A stretch of 64,000 nucleotides of DNA, from NCBI RefSeq assembly GCF_001425355.1, contig NZ_LMQN01000012.1, positions 163,190 through 227,189 on the forward strand, in the 5' to 3' direction. Positions 14,420 through 22,953 of this stretch are shown here, in pieces. Each line of letters opens with the position of its first letter. Within the stretch, counting starts at the first letter, position 1. Below the pieces are notes generated by a model, which saw only the letters and a list, made by a program, of their open reading frames with translations, ran no database searches and was not told where the DNA came from. The translations under genes and the position numbers were made by a program. Origin of the DNA: Chryseobacterium sp. Leaf405 (GTDB lineage Bacteria > Bacteroidota > Bacteroidia > Flavobacteriales > Weeksellaceae).

Positions 14420-15244
14420 ATGAATAAAAGATACAGCTTACACCACATTCACTCGGCGGAAGAATTTACGTTTTCACCCGCTGAATACAGCTATTTCAAG
14501 TATGGAGATAAATTGTATGCAGAAAAATTTGCCAAAGAATTATTCGAAGGATTTGTTGCTCAGCACGAGGAAATTTTAAACACAGATAAAGAAATTGTGG
14601 TTCTGCCAAGTCCGTATATGGCAATTCCGACGGCTTCTAATTTTTTGTGCTTTTACTTCAAAAAACAATTGGATTTTTACCTGTTTCAAAAAGGAAAAAG
14701 ATCCAGTATTTTATCTAAAATCAACAGAAATCATACTTATACGACAGATTACGGAAATTTAAGTTTTGAAGACCGTAAAAATCTGATCGCCAATGATACC
14801 TATTATCTTGATAAAGATTTCTTAAAAGGAAAACTTTGTATTTTTATTGATGATATCAAGATCACAGGAAGTCATGAATTTACGGTAAATAAAATTCTTG
14901 ACGAATACAATGTTCAGGCAGACTTTTTGTTCATGTACTACGCAGAACTGATGAATTTTGAACTCGATCCTAAGATTGAAAACTATTTTAATTACTATGC
15001 CGTAAAAAATGTTGAACACATTGTGGAGGTAATGATAAAGCCAAGTTTTCAGTTCAATACCAGGATTGTGAAATATATTTTAGGTTTAGATTCAGGTAAT
15101 TTTGAGTATCTTACGTCTAAAGTATCAAAAGAACATATGGATAATCTGCTGGAGCTTGCCATCAGCAATAATTATCACTTAATAAAAGATTACGAAAATA
15201 ACATTAACACTTTAACGCAAACAGAATTAAATTATGGCTATTAA
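14420..15244 (+). CDS. Phosphoribosyltransferase-like protein of the ter operon
   Basis: A 274-residue protein with a type I PRTase fold. The PRPP-binding signature is CIFIDDIKITGSHE (about residues 135-148), and VVLPSPYMAIPTASNF forms the upstream strand-loop. It is cytosolic with no targeting signal. Ter-linked PRTases are thought to attach a base to ribose-phosphate in a stress-related pathway; substrates are not known. Its last codons overlap the first TerD gene by 11 bases, which indicates translational coupling within the operon. Confidence 0.7.
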   Translation: MNKRYSLHHIHSAEEFTFSPAEYSYFKYGDKLYAEKFAKELFEGFVAQHEEILNTDKEIVVLPSPYMAIPTASNFLCFYFKKQLDFYLFQKGKRSSILSKINRNHTYTTDYGNLSFEDRKNLIANDTYYLDKDFLKGKLCIFIDDIKITGSHEFTVNKILDEYNVQADFLFMYYAELMNFELDPKIENYFNYYAVKNVEHIVEVMIKPSFQFNTRIVKYILGLDSGNFEYLTSKVSKEHMDNLLELAISNNYHLIKDYENNINTLTQTELNYGY

Positions 15245-15788
15245 CTTACAAAAAGGACAGAGAGAAAACATAAACGCCCCAAAATTCACTGTAGGATTGG
15301 GTTGGGATACCAACAATACTTCTACAGGAACGGCTTTTGACCTTGATGCTTCTTTATTTTTATTGGGAGAAAACAAAAAATTGGTTTCAGACAATCATTT
15401 TATTTTTTACAATAATCTTGAATCTCCTGATAAATCGGTAATTCATACAGGGGATAACCTGACGGGTGAAGGAAGCGGAGATGATGAGCAAATTAAAATT
15501 GATTTGAATAAAATTGATCCTGCAATTAAAGAAATTACCGTTGTGGTAACGATTCACGAGGCAGATGCCAGAAAACAAAATTTTGGACAGGTAAGAAATT
15601 CTTTTATCAGAATTTTCAATACAGATACGAATGAAGAGATCTTAAAATATGAATTAGATGAAGATTTCTCCATCGAAACAGCAGTAGAATTCGGAAGAAT
15701 CTATAACAAAAACGGAGAATGGAAATTCGAAGCTGTAGGAGCGGGACAAAGAGATGGACTTGATAAATTTGTATCAATTTACCAATAA
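15234..15788 (+). CDS. TerD-family stress protein (first copy)
   Basis: A 184-residue TerD protein with the family hallmarks: INLQKGQR start, VGLGWD, FDLDASLFLL, and an acidic calcium-binding stretch HTGDNLTGEGSGDDE. It ends IYNKNGEWKFEAVGAGQ. TerD proteins bind calcium and act with TerC and TelA in tellurite, phage and stress resistance; mechanism is still unclear. The first 28 coding bases are almost identical to the start of the second copy at 17846. It overlaps the PRTase gene and shares TAATG with telA. Confidence 0.92.
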   Translation: MAINLQKGQRENINAPKFTVGLGWDTNNTSTGTAFDLDASLFLLGENKKLVSDNHFIFYNNLESPDKSVIHTGDNLTGEGSGDDEQIKIDLNKIDPAIKEITVVVTIHEADARKQNFGQVRNSFIRIFNTDTNEEILKYELDEDFSIETAVEFGRIYNKNGEWKFEAVGAGQRDGLDKFVSIYQ

Positions 15789-16876
15789 TGGATAATCAGC
15801 AAACACCCAATACGGCGCCTGCCTTATTAGACAGAGACGGGAATGTTAATCTTAATCAGCTTCCGGCAGAAGAGCGTCAAAAATACGAAGTTCTTGCCAA
15901 TGGAATTGATGAGACAAATCCTGGTTCGATTGTTAATTTCGGATCAGATCTTCAGAAAACATTAGCCAATCAGAGTGACAGCTTTTTAGGAAACGTAAGA
16001 AAATCGAATTCCGGAGAAGTAGGAGAATTGATCAATAATTTATTGGTTGAATTGAATTACGTTGATGTAGACGAATTGAACAGCAAAAATTCAGTAAAAG
16101 GATTTTTAAGCAGATTGCCTTTCATGAAAAAGGTCATGACGCAGGTAGAAAATCTTTTTGCCAAATATGATAAAATTGTTAATAATATCGATCAAATCTC
16201 GCATAAAGTAAACGCAGGAATTATCACTTCTTCTAAGGATAATGCTGTTTTGCAGACGATTTTCGACAGCAATGTAAATTCCATCAAACAAATTGAAGGT
16301 CTTGTGATTGCCGGAAATATAAGAATGGAAAGAGCATCTAATGAATTGGCAGAAATGGAAGCTAATGTTCAGAATTATGCAGATTACCAGATTGCCGACA
16401 AAAGAGATTTTATCAACAGATTAGACAGAAGAATGGCGGATCTTAAAGTGGTTCGTTTGATTATGATGCAGTCTCTTCCGCAGATCAGATTAGTGCAGAA
16501 CAACAACGTTTCGATTGCCGAAAAAGCACAGACTATTCTTACAACGACACTGCCGGTTTGGAAAAATCAGCTTTCGTTGGCGGTAGCGATGCACAGACAG
16601 CAACAGAATATTGAAGTTCAGCAGAAAGTGTCTTCCACAACGGAAGAAATTCTTAGAAAAAATGCAGAACGTTTAGGTCAGAATTCTGTAAATGTTGCCA
16701 AAGCAAATGAGCAGACGATTGTTTCTGCGGAAACATTGAGACAAACAACGGCGATGTTAATCAATACATTGAATGAGGTGAAACAAATCCAACAGCAAGG
16801 TACTGAAAACAGAAGAAAACTGGATCAGGATCTTCAGACGCTGGAAAGTGAATTAAAAGCAAATATCAGAGGATAA
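15788..16876 (+). CDS. telA: Toxic anion resistance protein, TelA family
   Basis: A 362-residue helical protein of the TelA/KlaA family. It is predicted to be largely coiled-coil and lacks membrane segments. The conserved central part includes FLSRLPFMKK and MMQSLPQIRLVQ, and the C-terminus is an amphipathic helix. Family members confer resistance to tellurite and membrane-active agents together with TerD proteins. The start codon overlaps the terD stop (TAATG), so the two are coupled. Confidence 0.88.
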   Translation: MDNQQTPNTAPALLDRDGNVNLNQLPAEERQKYEVLANGIDETNPGSIVNFGSDLQKTLANQSDSFLGNVRKSNSGEVGELINNLLVELNYVDVDELNSKNSVKGFLSRLPFMKKVMTQVENLFAKYDKIVNNIDQISHKVNAGIITSSKDNAVLQTIFDSNVNSIKQIEGLVIAGNIRMERASNELAEMEANVQNYADYQIADKRDFINRLDRRMADLKVVRLIMMQSLPQIRLVQNNNVSIAEKAQTILTTTLPVWKNQLSLAVAMHRQQQNIEVQQKVSSTTEEILRKNAERLGQNSVNVAKANEQTIVSAETLRQTTAMLINTLNEVKQIQQQGTENRRKLDQDLQTLESELKANIRG

Positions 16877-16882
16877 CAGAAA

Positions 16883-17827
16883 GTGAGCGATGAAGTTGAA
16901 ATCATAATGTCACAAAGTAAAAGGAGATTAACAAAGCTTAATCTTCTTTCCAATTTCTTTGAAAATGTTGATATAATATCGATTTACATAAAAACGGATA
17001 TTATTCATCGGCTGTTTGAAGAAAATAAGACATTGGATTACAATAAGCTCGAGCTTTTCCATCTTCAGTACACCGACAGTCTGATAGAATTGCTCACGAA
17101 GATCAAAAGGAAAAAAGAAAATGATCTTCTGGCGGTTATTAATGAGATTAATATTAATAATCAATATATTATTGCTTTTGAAGAAAAGATTGATGATCAT
17201 TTTGAGACAGACAGAAAAATATACAGTGGTAAATTTTCGCAACATCTGAAAAGCCTTTACAATGATCTGATAGAGAACAGAAATTCATTGAACTGGAATG
17301 ATGTTTTGTATTTTCAGAGGAAATACGGAGCGGAATTTTACAGAACAGATGCTGATGAAAGTAAACTAAAACCTGAATCGGCACCCTTCTACCAGTATCA
17401 GGATTATTGTATTGAAAAAAGATTGTTGGGGAAACTTAATATTGAAGGTTTCAGAGTTCGTTTTGTATGTGGATTCAGAATTGGCATTAATGAATATGAA
17501 TTGTTTAAAATCTTTCAGACTGAGGATTATTTCATTTTTAATGTTGAGGAAAAAAAGTTATACTTAATTGATGATGAATTGTCAGATTTAAATATAACCG
17601 AAAACGAATCTAACCAGATTGCCATTCTTAATGAATTGAAAAGAAGGAATCAGGATTTGGAAGAATCCATTGAAGAACGAAAACGTACTTTACCCGATGA
17701 TGTAGGATCTGTTTTAAAAGACTATCTTAGAAATCTGGAAAGGATTGATATTATGAGTAAAATATTCGATGTGAATGAAGAAACCAATATTCTTCGTGCC
17801 ATGTTGAATTTGAATTTAAATAATTAA
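16883..17827 (+). CDS. Unknown protein of the ter operon
   Basis: A 314-residue charged protein with strong helical character and a coiled-coil-like C-terminus (about residues 245-300, rich in E, K, R and L). The GTG at 16883 follows telA by six bases; an ATG at 16907 is an alternative start. It has no signal, membrane segment or catalytic motif that I recognise. Its place between telA and the second terD means it is almost certainly part of the Ter system, possibly as a partner of TelA. Confidence 0.6.
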   Translation: MSDEVEIIMSQSKRRLTKLNLLSNFFENVDIISIYIKTDIIHRLFEENKTLDYNKLELFHLQYTDSLIELLTKIKRKKENDLLAVINEININNQYIIAFEEKIDDHFETDRKIYSGKFSQHLKSLYNDLIENRNSLNWNDVLYFQRKYGAEFYRTDADESKLKPESAPFYQYQDYCIEKRLLGKLNIEGFRVRFVCGFRIGINEYELFKIFQTEDYFIFNVEEKKLYLIDDELSDLNITENESNQIAILNELKRRNQDLEESIEERKRTLPDDVGSVLKDYLRNLERIDIMSKIFDVNEETNILRAMLNLNLNN

Positions 17828-17845
17828 AAATATAAACATAGAAAG

Positions 17846-18454
17846 ATGGCTATTAACTTACAAAAAGGGCAGAGAATAAACCTGACGAAAGAAAATGGTA
17901 CAACACTTACACAGGCTTGTGTAGGAATCAATTGGGGAGCAATTGAGAAAAAAGGGCTTTTCGGAACTAAAAAAGAAGCAGTCGATTTAGACGGAAGCTG
18001 TATTTTATACGACACCAACAAAAATGCAACGGAAGTTATCTATTTTGGTAACCTAAAATCCAGAAACGGTTCTGTAAAACACAGTGGAGACGATTTAACA
18101 GGTGACGTAAACGGAGATGACGGTTTAGATAATGAAGTAATTACGATAGATTTTAGTCAGTTAGACTCAAATGTAGAACACGTTGCTTTGGTTCTGAACA
18201 GTTACAAAGGTCAGGATTTCGGAACAATTCCTTTCGCGTCAATCCGTATTTATGAAGGAACTCCTACGAATGTGAGAGAGGTTTTCGCTAAATATGATAT
18301 TGCCAACGACGCATCTTTCAGCGGACACGTTGCGATGGTAATGGGAGTTTTCTACAAAAGAAACAATGAATGGAAATTCAATGCAATTGGAGATCCTACT
18401 TCAGACAAAAAACTTGAGCAGACGATTCAGACCGTTCAGCAGAAATATTTGTAA
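17846..18454 (+). CDS. TerD-family stress protein (second copy)
   Basis: A 202-residue TerD paralogue. It opens with the same INLQKGQR segment, then has a 20-residue different insert before AVDLDGSCILYD, and the acidic site HSGDDLTGDVNGDDG. The C-terminal half is typical (YKGQDFGTIPFASIRIY). The two TerD proteins differ over most of their length, whereas their first 28 coding bases are nearly the same, which suggests local gene conversion or selection on the translation start. A weak GGGCT-AGCCC hairpin follows. Confidence 0.92.
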   Translation: MAINLQKGQRINLTKENGTTLTQACVGINWGAIEKKGLFGTKKEAVDLDGSCILYDTNKNATEVIYFGNLKSRNGSVKHSGDDLTGDVNGDDGLDNEVITIDFSQLDSNVEHVALVLNSYKGQDFGTIPFASIRIYEGTPTNVREVFAKYDIANDASFSGHVAMVMGVFYKRNNEWKFNAIGDPTSDKKLEQTIQTVQQKYL

Positions 18455-18562
18455 AAAGTAATATTGAATGGGCTTTAGCCCGCTTTTCGAATAAAAATAA
18501 AATAAGCAATAATTGTATTCTGTGCAGTTATTGCTTTTATACTAATAACACAAAAAATTAAA

Positions 18563-19609
18563 GTGGGACAAAACAGTAGTATTTTAGATCTTCATCCTGG
18601 ATTGGTTTGGGGATTTGCGATAACCGTAGTTATCATGTTGCTCCTTGACTTAGGGGTTTTTAACAAAAAAAGTCATGAAGTTTCTTCTAAAGAAGCGACA
18701 ATATGGTCTATTGTATGGATTTCACTTTCTATGGTGTTTTCCGGAGTCGTATATTGGGTTTACAATTCAGATCTCGGACCTAACAGCCATGAAATTGCCG
18801 TACAAAAATTAACAGAATATCAGGCAGCTTATTGGGTAGAGAAGGCACTTTCTGTGGATAACTTATTCGTATTTATCCTGGTTTTCGGTTTCTTTAAAGT
18901 ACCGAAATATCTTCACCATAAAGTTCTTTTCTGGGGGATTATCGGTGCGCTGATATTTAGAGCAGTCTTTATTTTTGCAGGGGTTGGATTAATTAATCTT
19001 ACTTATTTACCGGAAATGACTGTTTTCGGTCAGGCAGTGAAAATTAATATTGTGATGGTTCTTTTTGGTTTGTTCCTTGTCTATGCAGGTATCAAATCTT
19101 GGGGAGGTGGTGACGACGGTGATGATGAAGATTACAGCAACACGGCAGGTGCAAAATTAATTAAGAGATTCTGGAAAGTTTCCGATAATTATGTAGGAGA
19201 TAAATTCTTCACTGTACAGAACGGAATGAAAATGGCGACGCCCCTTTTGGTTGTTGTTGCAGTAATTGAGTTTACGGATGTATTGTTTGCCGTAGATTCT
19301 ATTCCGGCGATTTTTGCTATCTCAAACGATCCGTTTATTTTGTATACATCGAATATTTTTGCAATTTTAGGGTTAAGATCTTTGTATTTCCTATTGGCAA
19401 ATTTCATTCATATGTTCAGCAAATTACCTTATGGCTTGGCGGTTATTCTGACTTTCATCGGGGTAAAAATGCTGATCGCACCATGGATTCATATTTCGTC
19501 TCCGGTTTCTTTAGGAATCGTGGGTGGAGTATTGGTAATTTCAGTGATTCTATCGCTTATTTTCCCTGATAAAAAAGAAGATGAAGAACAGGAAAAGATT
19601 GAAGAATAA
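18563..19609 (+). CDS. terC: TerC-family integral membrane protein
   Basis: A 348-residue membrane protein with about nine hydrophobic helices. It starts with GTG. Conserved TerC features are VEKALSVDNLFVF in one helix and FTDVLFAVDSIPAIFAI in a later one; both carry intramembrane acidic residues used for ion binding. The C-terminal tail is short and acidic. TerC proteins are linked to manganese export and metal loading, and work with TerD proteins. It is the last gene of the operon, with a terminator at 19630. Confidence 0.92.
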   Translation: MGQNSSILDLHPGLVWGFAITVVIMLLLDLGVFNKKSHEVSSKEATIWSIVWISLSMVFSGVVYWVYNSDLGPNSHEIAVQKLTEYQAAYWVEKALSVDNLFVFILVFGFFKVPKYLHHKVLFWGIIGALIFRAVFIFAGVGLINLTYLPEMTVFGQAVKINIVMVLFGLFLVYAGIKSWGGGDDGDDEDYSNTAGAKLIKRFWKVSDNYVGDKFFTVQNGMKMATPLLVVVAVIEFTDVLFAVDSIPAIFAISNDPFILYTSNIFAILGLRSLYFLLANFIHMFSKLPYGLAVILTFIGVKMLIAPWIHISSPVSLGIVGGVLVISVILSLIFPDKKEDEEQEKIEE

Positions 19610-19629
19610 GATCAATTATCATAAAATAG

Positions 19630-19660
19630 AAAGGCTTTACAAATTGTAGAGCCTTTTTTA
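19630..19660 (+). terminator. Terminator of the ter operon
   Basis: AAAGGCTTTACAA and TTGTAGAGCCTTT form a 13-bp stem with one G-U pair, followed by TTT. The loop is very small, so the innermost pairs probably open. Confidence 0.8.
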
Positions 19661-19703
19661 TTTCAAATTTCACTATTGCTTGCAAAGCAAAATTTACCCT
19701 TCA

Positions 19704-20702
19704 CTATTTATATTTTAGTAGTTTATTAATTTTGAGTCTCGTTTGCAGTGAAGTTTTATACGCTTCATCTCTTAATTTCTGAATTTTTCCGACAGGCTGA
19801 AAATACGGATTGCTTTCAAAAGGATTAAATGAAAGCATCTCGTTGTCGCAGGAGCGAGCATCAAGCAAAGAATCTTTATTAATAATGATTTCTCCGATTT
19901 TGATAAAAGGCGATTTTTTCCATTCCACATTCAGTCTGTTAATGGGCTGATCATCTAAATTGTAACAGATTTGAATCAAAACATCGGCTCTGAAATTATT
20001 AGATGTAAGATATTCTTCGATAGCGTCCTTTGTTGCTAATTTTTTTCCGAAATTTTTACTGACAGATGTTGGACTGAGTTTAATTTTAATCATATTTTCT
20101 CCCAAACGATACGCTCCGACAGAATGAAAATCAAAAGACAGAAAAAAGTCATTTCTTTTGGTCCAAAGTTTGAAAATATTTTTAATAAACGAACCTGTAA
20201 GCGTAGAAGGAATCACTTTTACAATCTGCATCATTAAAGAAAATGAACTCCATTTTTTAATAAAAAAACGATTTACAGAAGTAAATAATTTGAGAAAAAC
20301 GCTTACGGAATTTATTGGAAACAAAGGAAAATTCACCAATGGATAATTGGCAATCATATTTCCGTTTTCATCTTTTATCCGTACTGCAAAACCATAAGCA
20401 GGAATATCTTTTTTACTTTTATTGATTTTCAGGTGAGCGTTGGAGAAACGTATTTTCAGATTGTATTTTTCTTTATCAAAAAACTTATGCAGTTCTTCCG
20501 GCACGTTTTTATCAATTAAAAATTCTCCTCGGGCAACGGCATAGGTTTTGGCGTGTGCATTTCGGGTTGCAAAATTTACATCGCTTACAGATGGAGACTG
20601 TTCTACAAAATCGGCAATACTTTTTTTGTTGATTTCAAGGAGTTCTTTTTCCTCGTCAGTCAGTCTGTCAAATTTCTTGTTATATTTTAGTGGAATTGGC
20701 AT
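19704..20702 (-). CDS. Catalase-family heme protein
   Basis: A 332-residue protein of the small catalase-like (SrpA-type) heme group, shorter than classical catalases. The distal heme region is ATRNAHAKTYAVARGEF near residue 50, and the C-terminus has LSFNPFESNPYFQP followed by the LRDEAYKTS segment typical of this family. No signal peptide is seen. Related proteins have peroxidase activity more than true catalase activity. It is monocistronic and divergent from the FKBP gene; whether it works with the nearby ter genes against oxidative stress is inference. Confidence 0.7.
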   Translation of the reverse strand: MPIPLKYNKKFDRLTDEEKELLEINKKSIADFVEQSPSVSDVNFATRNAHAKTYAVARGEFLIDKNVPEELHKFFDKEKYNLKIRFSNAHLKINKSKKDIPAYGFAVRIKDENGNMIANYPLVNFPLFPINSVSVFLKLFTSVNRFFIKKWSSFSLMMQIVKVIPSTLTGSFIKNIFKLWTKRNDFFLSFDFHSVGAYRLGENMIKIKLSPTSVSKNFGKKLATKDAIEEYLTSNNFRADVLIQICYNLDDQPINRLNVEWKKSPFIKIGEIIINKDSLLDARSCDNEMLSFNPFESNPYFQPVGKIQKLRDEAYKTSLQTRLKINKLLKYK

Positions 20703-20891
20703 TTAGTTTTTAAAATTCAATTATAACGCCAAGTTTCGACAAAAGTGTTAACAGAGTATTACAATTATTTGAATTTTTCAAATTACAAAAGATGTAAATG
20801 AATATTTTGTATTTAATATGTTGAAATTTAATTATTTGTATAAAAATTATTCTAGAATATTTTAATTAAAAAACATCACATTTCAAATTCT

Positions 20892-20899
20892 TATCTTTG
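20892..20899 (+). promoter_or_regulatory. -7 box of the FKBP gene
   Basis: TATCTTTG, 14 bases before the ATG at 20914, giving a very short leader. Confidence 0.5.
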
Positions 20900-20913
20900 C
20901 AAAAAATTATAAT

Positions 20914-21348
20914 ATGGGAGTAGCAGATATGTTATTTAAGCGTAAAAAAGAATTGGCAGAAAAAAACCTGAAAGACGGTCAGGAATACATGGTTGAATAC
21001 GGCAAAAGAGAAAGCGTAGTAGAATTACCAAGCGGTTTACAGTACGAAATCATCACTGAAGGTGACGGCGAAAAACCAGGACCGAAATCTACCGTAAAAT
21101 GCCATTACCATGGAACTACAATTGCTGGAAAAGTTTTTGACAGCTCTGTAAAAAGAGGAACGCCTGCATCTTTTCCATTAAACAGAGTCATTAAAGGGTG
21201 GACGGAAGCTTTACAATTAATGCCTGTTGGAAGCAAGTGGAGATTAATCCTTCCTCCGCATTTGGCTTACGGAGATCAGGAAATCAGCAAAGAAATCGGA
21301 CCAAACAGTACATTGGTTTTCGAAGTGGAATTGTTGGGGATTAAATAA
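20914..21348 (+). CDS. FKBP-type peptidyl-prolyl cis-trans isomerase
   Basis: A 144-residue protein with a short charged N-terminal helix (about residues 1-35) followed by one FKBP domain. Conserved residues include VKCHYHGTTIAGKVFDSS, VIKGWTEALQLMPVGSKW and ILPPHLAYG, which form the proline-binding pocket. It lacks a signal peptide, so it works in the cytosol as a folding helper. It is transcribed alone from its own promoter. Confidence 0.92.
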   Translation: MGVADMLFKRKKELAEKNLKDGQEYMVEYGKRESVVELPSGLQYEIITEGDGEKPGPKSTVKCHYHGTTIAGKVFDSSVKRGTPASFPLNRVIKGWTEALQLMPVGSKWRLILPPHLAYGDQEISKEIGPNSTLVFEVELLGIK

Positions 21349-21467
21349 TTTTTTATTTTTATCAATACATTAAATTTACTCATTTTCGGGTAAATTTTTT
21401 TATTTGTGTATATTCGTGATTGAGTATCATTTCGTATTTTCCAATATTGATTTCTAAAATAGATTAA

Positions 21468-22418
21468 ATGAAAAGACTAATTTACCTTTTAGCAATTTTT
21501 GGTTTTCTTACTTCCTGTGTTTCAAAGAAAAACCAGACGATTAAACAAAATATTCTTACGCTGAAGGACAGCTATTGCAAAGCGCCTTTTCAGTATAATT
21601 ACGGAAATAAAATTCCATCTTATAATTCAGATTCAATTATTTTGGCAAATAAAGAGTTGAAAGGATTATTTTCTGATCAAAGTATTTTGATTTTAAATGC
21701 ATTGGATAATCTGGATGAGGTGCATGATATTATGGAACTTAAAAAAAGCAACTCGTTAGAATCACAGGTTAAAGTTTTACAGCTTAAAAGTAAAATCAAC
21801 AGTAAAATAACTATTGCTTTAACCGAATTAGATGCCGTTGCTGCAGAATTTGACTGTGAAGGTGAACGGGTGGCTCAAATTGGAAATTATGTTGATAACC
21901 TGAATGATTCAAGGAATAATAAACTTATTTTGTTTTCAATTATTACGGGAGCGGCCGCTTCTATTGCCGGAGGAATTGTAAAAGATAACGCCTGGAGTAA
22001 TGCCATTGACATCAGTGGAGGTATTTTGGGAGCTGGTTTTGGATTAGCAACATTAAATCCGAAAGGTAAAAAAGTAGAATTTATCCATCAGAGGAATCTT
22101 TTAAGAGATGTCTGGAAAGAAAAACTTGAATCACCCAACTTTCCGCCTTTTGTATGGTATATGTACACAGAAAAAAAGTTTTCTAATAAAGAAGGGGTAC
22201 CGATTATCCAAAGTATTAAGAAAAGATGGCTCCATTTCCAGTTTGATAATAATCTGGACGCTGCCAATCAGTCTGTTATTTTCAGTGACGGTGGTTTCTA
22301 TCGTGCGGATGACCTCAACAACAGAGCCGCAATGCTGAATCAGATGCAGTCGGCAACAAGAACGATCAATCAGAATATTAATTATTTACTTTTAGATTTA
22401 GACAGATTAATTCTTTAA
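21468..22418 (+). CDS. Putative lipoprotein with glycine-rich membrane segment
   Basis: A 316-residue protein with a lipoprotein signal (LLAIFGFLTSC, Cys at about residue 17). A glycine/alanine-rich hydrophobic stretch lies near residues 155-200 (SIITGAAASIAGGIV ... GAGFGLATL). The remainder is helical and charged, with no recognised domain. It is probably anchored in the envelope and may oligomerise through the glycine-rich segment. Function is unknown; the following Rrf2 gene begins only about 60 bases later but has its own promoter. Confidence 0.6.
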   Translation: MKRLIYLLAIFGFLTSCVSKKNQTIKQNILTLKDSYCKAPFQYNYGNKIPSYNSDSIILANKELKGLFSDQSILILNALDNLDEVHDIMELKKSNSLESQVKVLQLKSKINSKITIALTELDAVAAEFDCEGERVAQIGNYVDNLNDSRNNKLILFSIITGAAASIAGGIVKDNAWSNAIDISGGILGAGFGLATLNPKGKKVEFIHQRNLLRDVWKEKLESPNFPPFVWYMYTEKKFSNKEGVPIIQSIKKRWLHFQFDNNLDAANQSVIFSDGGFYRADDLNNRAAMLNQMQSATRTINQNINYLLLDLDRLIL

Positions 22419-22428
22419 CAAAAATTAA

Positions 22429-22449
22429 TTGTAATAAATTTTGTTACAA
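22429..22449. promoter_or_regulatory. Rrf2-type operator, site 1
   Basis: TTGTAA and TTACAA half sites are separated by nine bases. The -33 TTG (22441-22443), 18 bases before the TATCTTTG -7 box (22462-22469), falls inside it, so binding would block transcription of the regulator. An almost identical site occurs at 22913-22933 in inverted orientation. Confidence 0.65.
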
Positions 22450-22482
22450 TTAAAAATTGCATATCTTTGCAAAGTAATTACA

Positions 22483-22893
22483 ATGAACAATACAAGATTT
22501 GCTACGGCAATACATATTATGACTTTATTGGCGGATAGCCCACAGGACTGGCTAACCTCCGAATGGATGGCGGGAAGTATTAATATAAATCCCGTAGTTG
22601 TCCGTAAAGAATTGAGTGTTTTGAGGGAAGCGGGGCTGATTATAAGCCGACAAGGAAAAGAAGGAGGAACCCAACTTTCAAGAAATGCAGATTCAATAAC
22701 AATTTCGGAAATTTATTTAGCGGTAAAGAATACGGAAGTGTTGGGAAAGAAAAATCAGAATCCGAATCCTATTTGTACTGTAGGAAGAGATATCAACGAT
22801 CATTTGAATAATCTTTTTACTGAAACAGATAAATTGGTTATTGATTTTTTAGGAAATAAAACATTGAAAGAATTTACCGATCAATTTGCATAG
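22483..22893 (+). CDS. Rrf2-family transcriptional regulator
   Basis: A 136-residue winged-helix protein of the Rrf2 group (YwnA-like). The HTH covers about residues 1-65 (FATAIHIMTLLADS ... VVRKELSVLREAGLI) with the wing SRQGKEGGTQLSR. The C-terminal half lacks the three-cysteine iron-sulfur ligand set of IscR, having only one Cys (PICTVG), so it probably senses something else. I start it at the ATG at 22483 because an upstream TTG frame would run through the operator and -7 box. It is likely autoregulated and controls the following oxidoreductase through twin operators. Confidence 0.85.
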   Translation: MNNTRFATAIHIMTLLADSPQDWLTSEWMAGSININPVVVRKELSVLREAGLIISRQGKEGGTQLSRNADSITISEIYLAVKNTEVLGKKNQNPNPICTVGRDINDHLNNLFTETDKLVIDFLGNKTLKEFTDQFA

Positions 22894-22912
22894 GAAAATT
22901 TTTTAACTATAA

Positions 22913-22933
22913 ATGTAACAGAATTTATTACAA
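22913..22933. promoter_or_regulatory. Rrf2-type operator, site 2
   Basis: The 21-base site with TGTAA/TTACA arms lies between the regulator and the oxidoreductase. Read on the other strand it matches site 1 at all but two or three positions. It is placed 20 bases before the ATG at 22954. Confidence 0.65.
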
Positions 22934-22953
22934 TTTAATAAAATAAAATTATT

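Noticed and set aside
18466..18500. Terminator between the second terD and terC
   Set aside because: The GGGCT/AGCCC stem is only five pairs and lacks a good T tract, so terC is kept in the operon.
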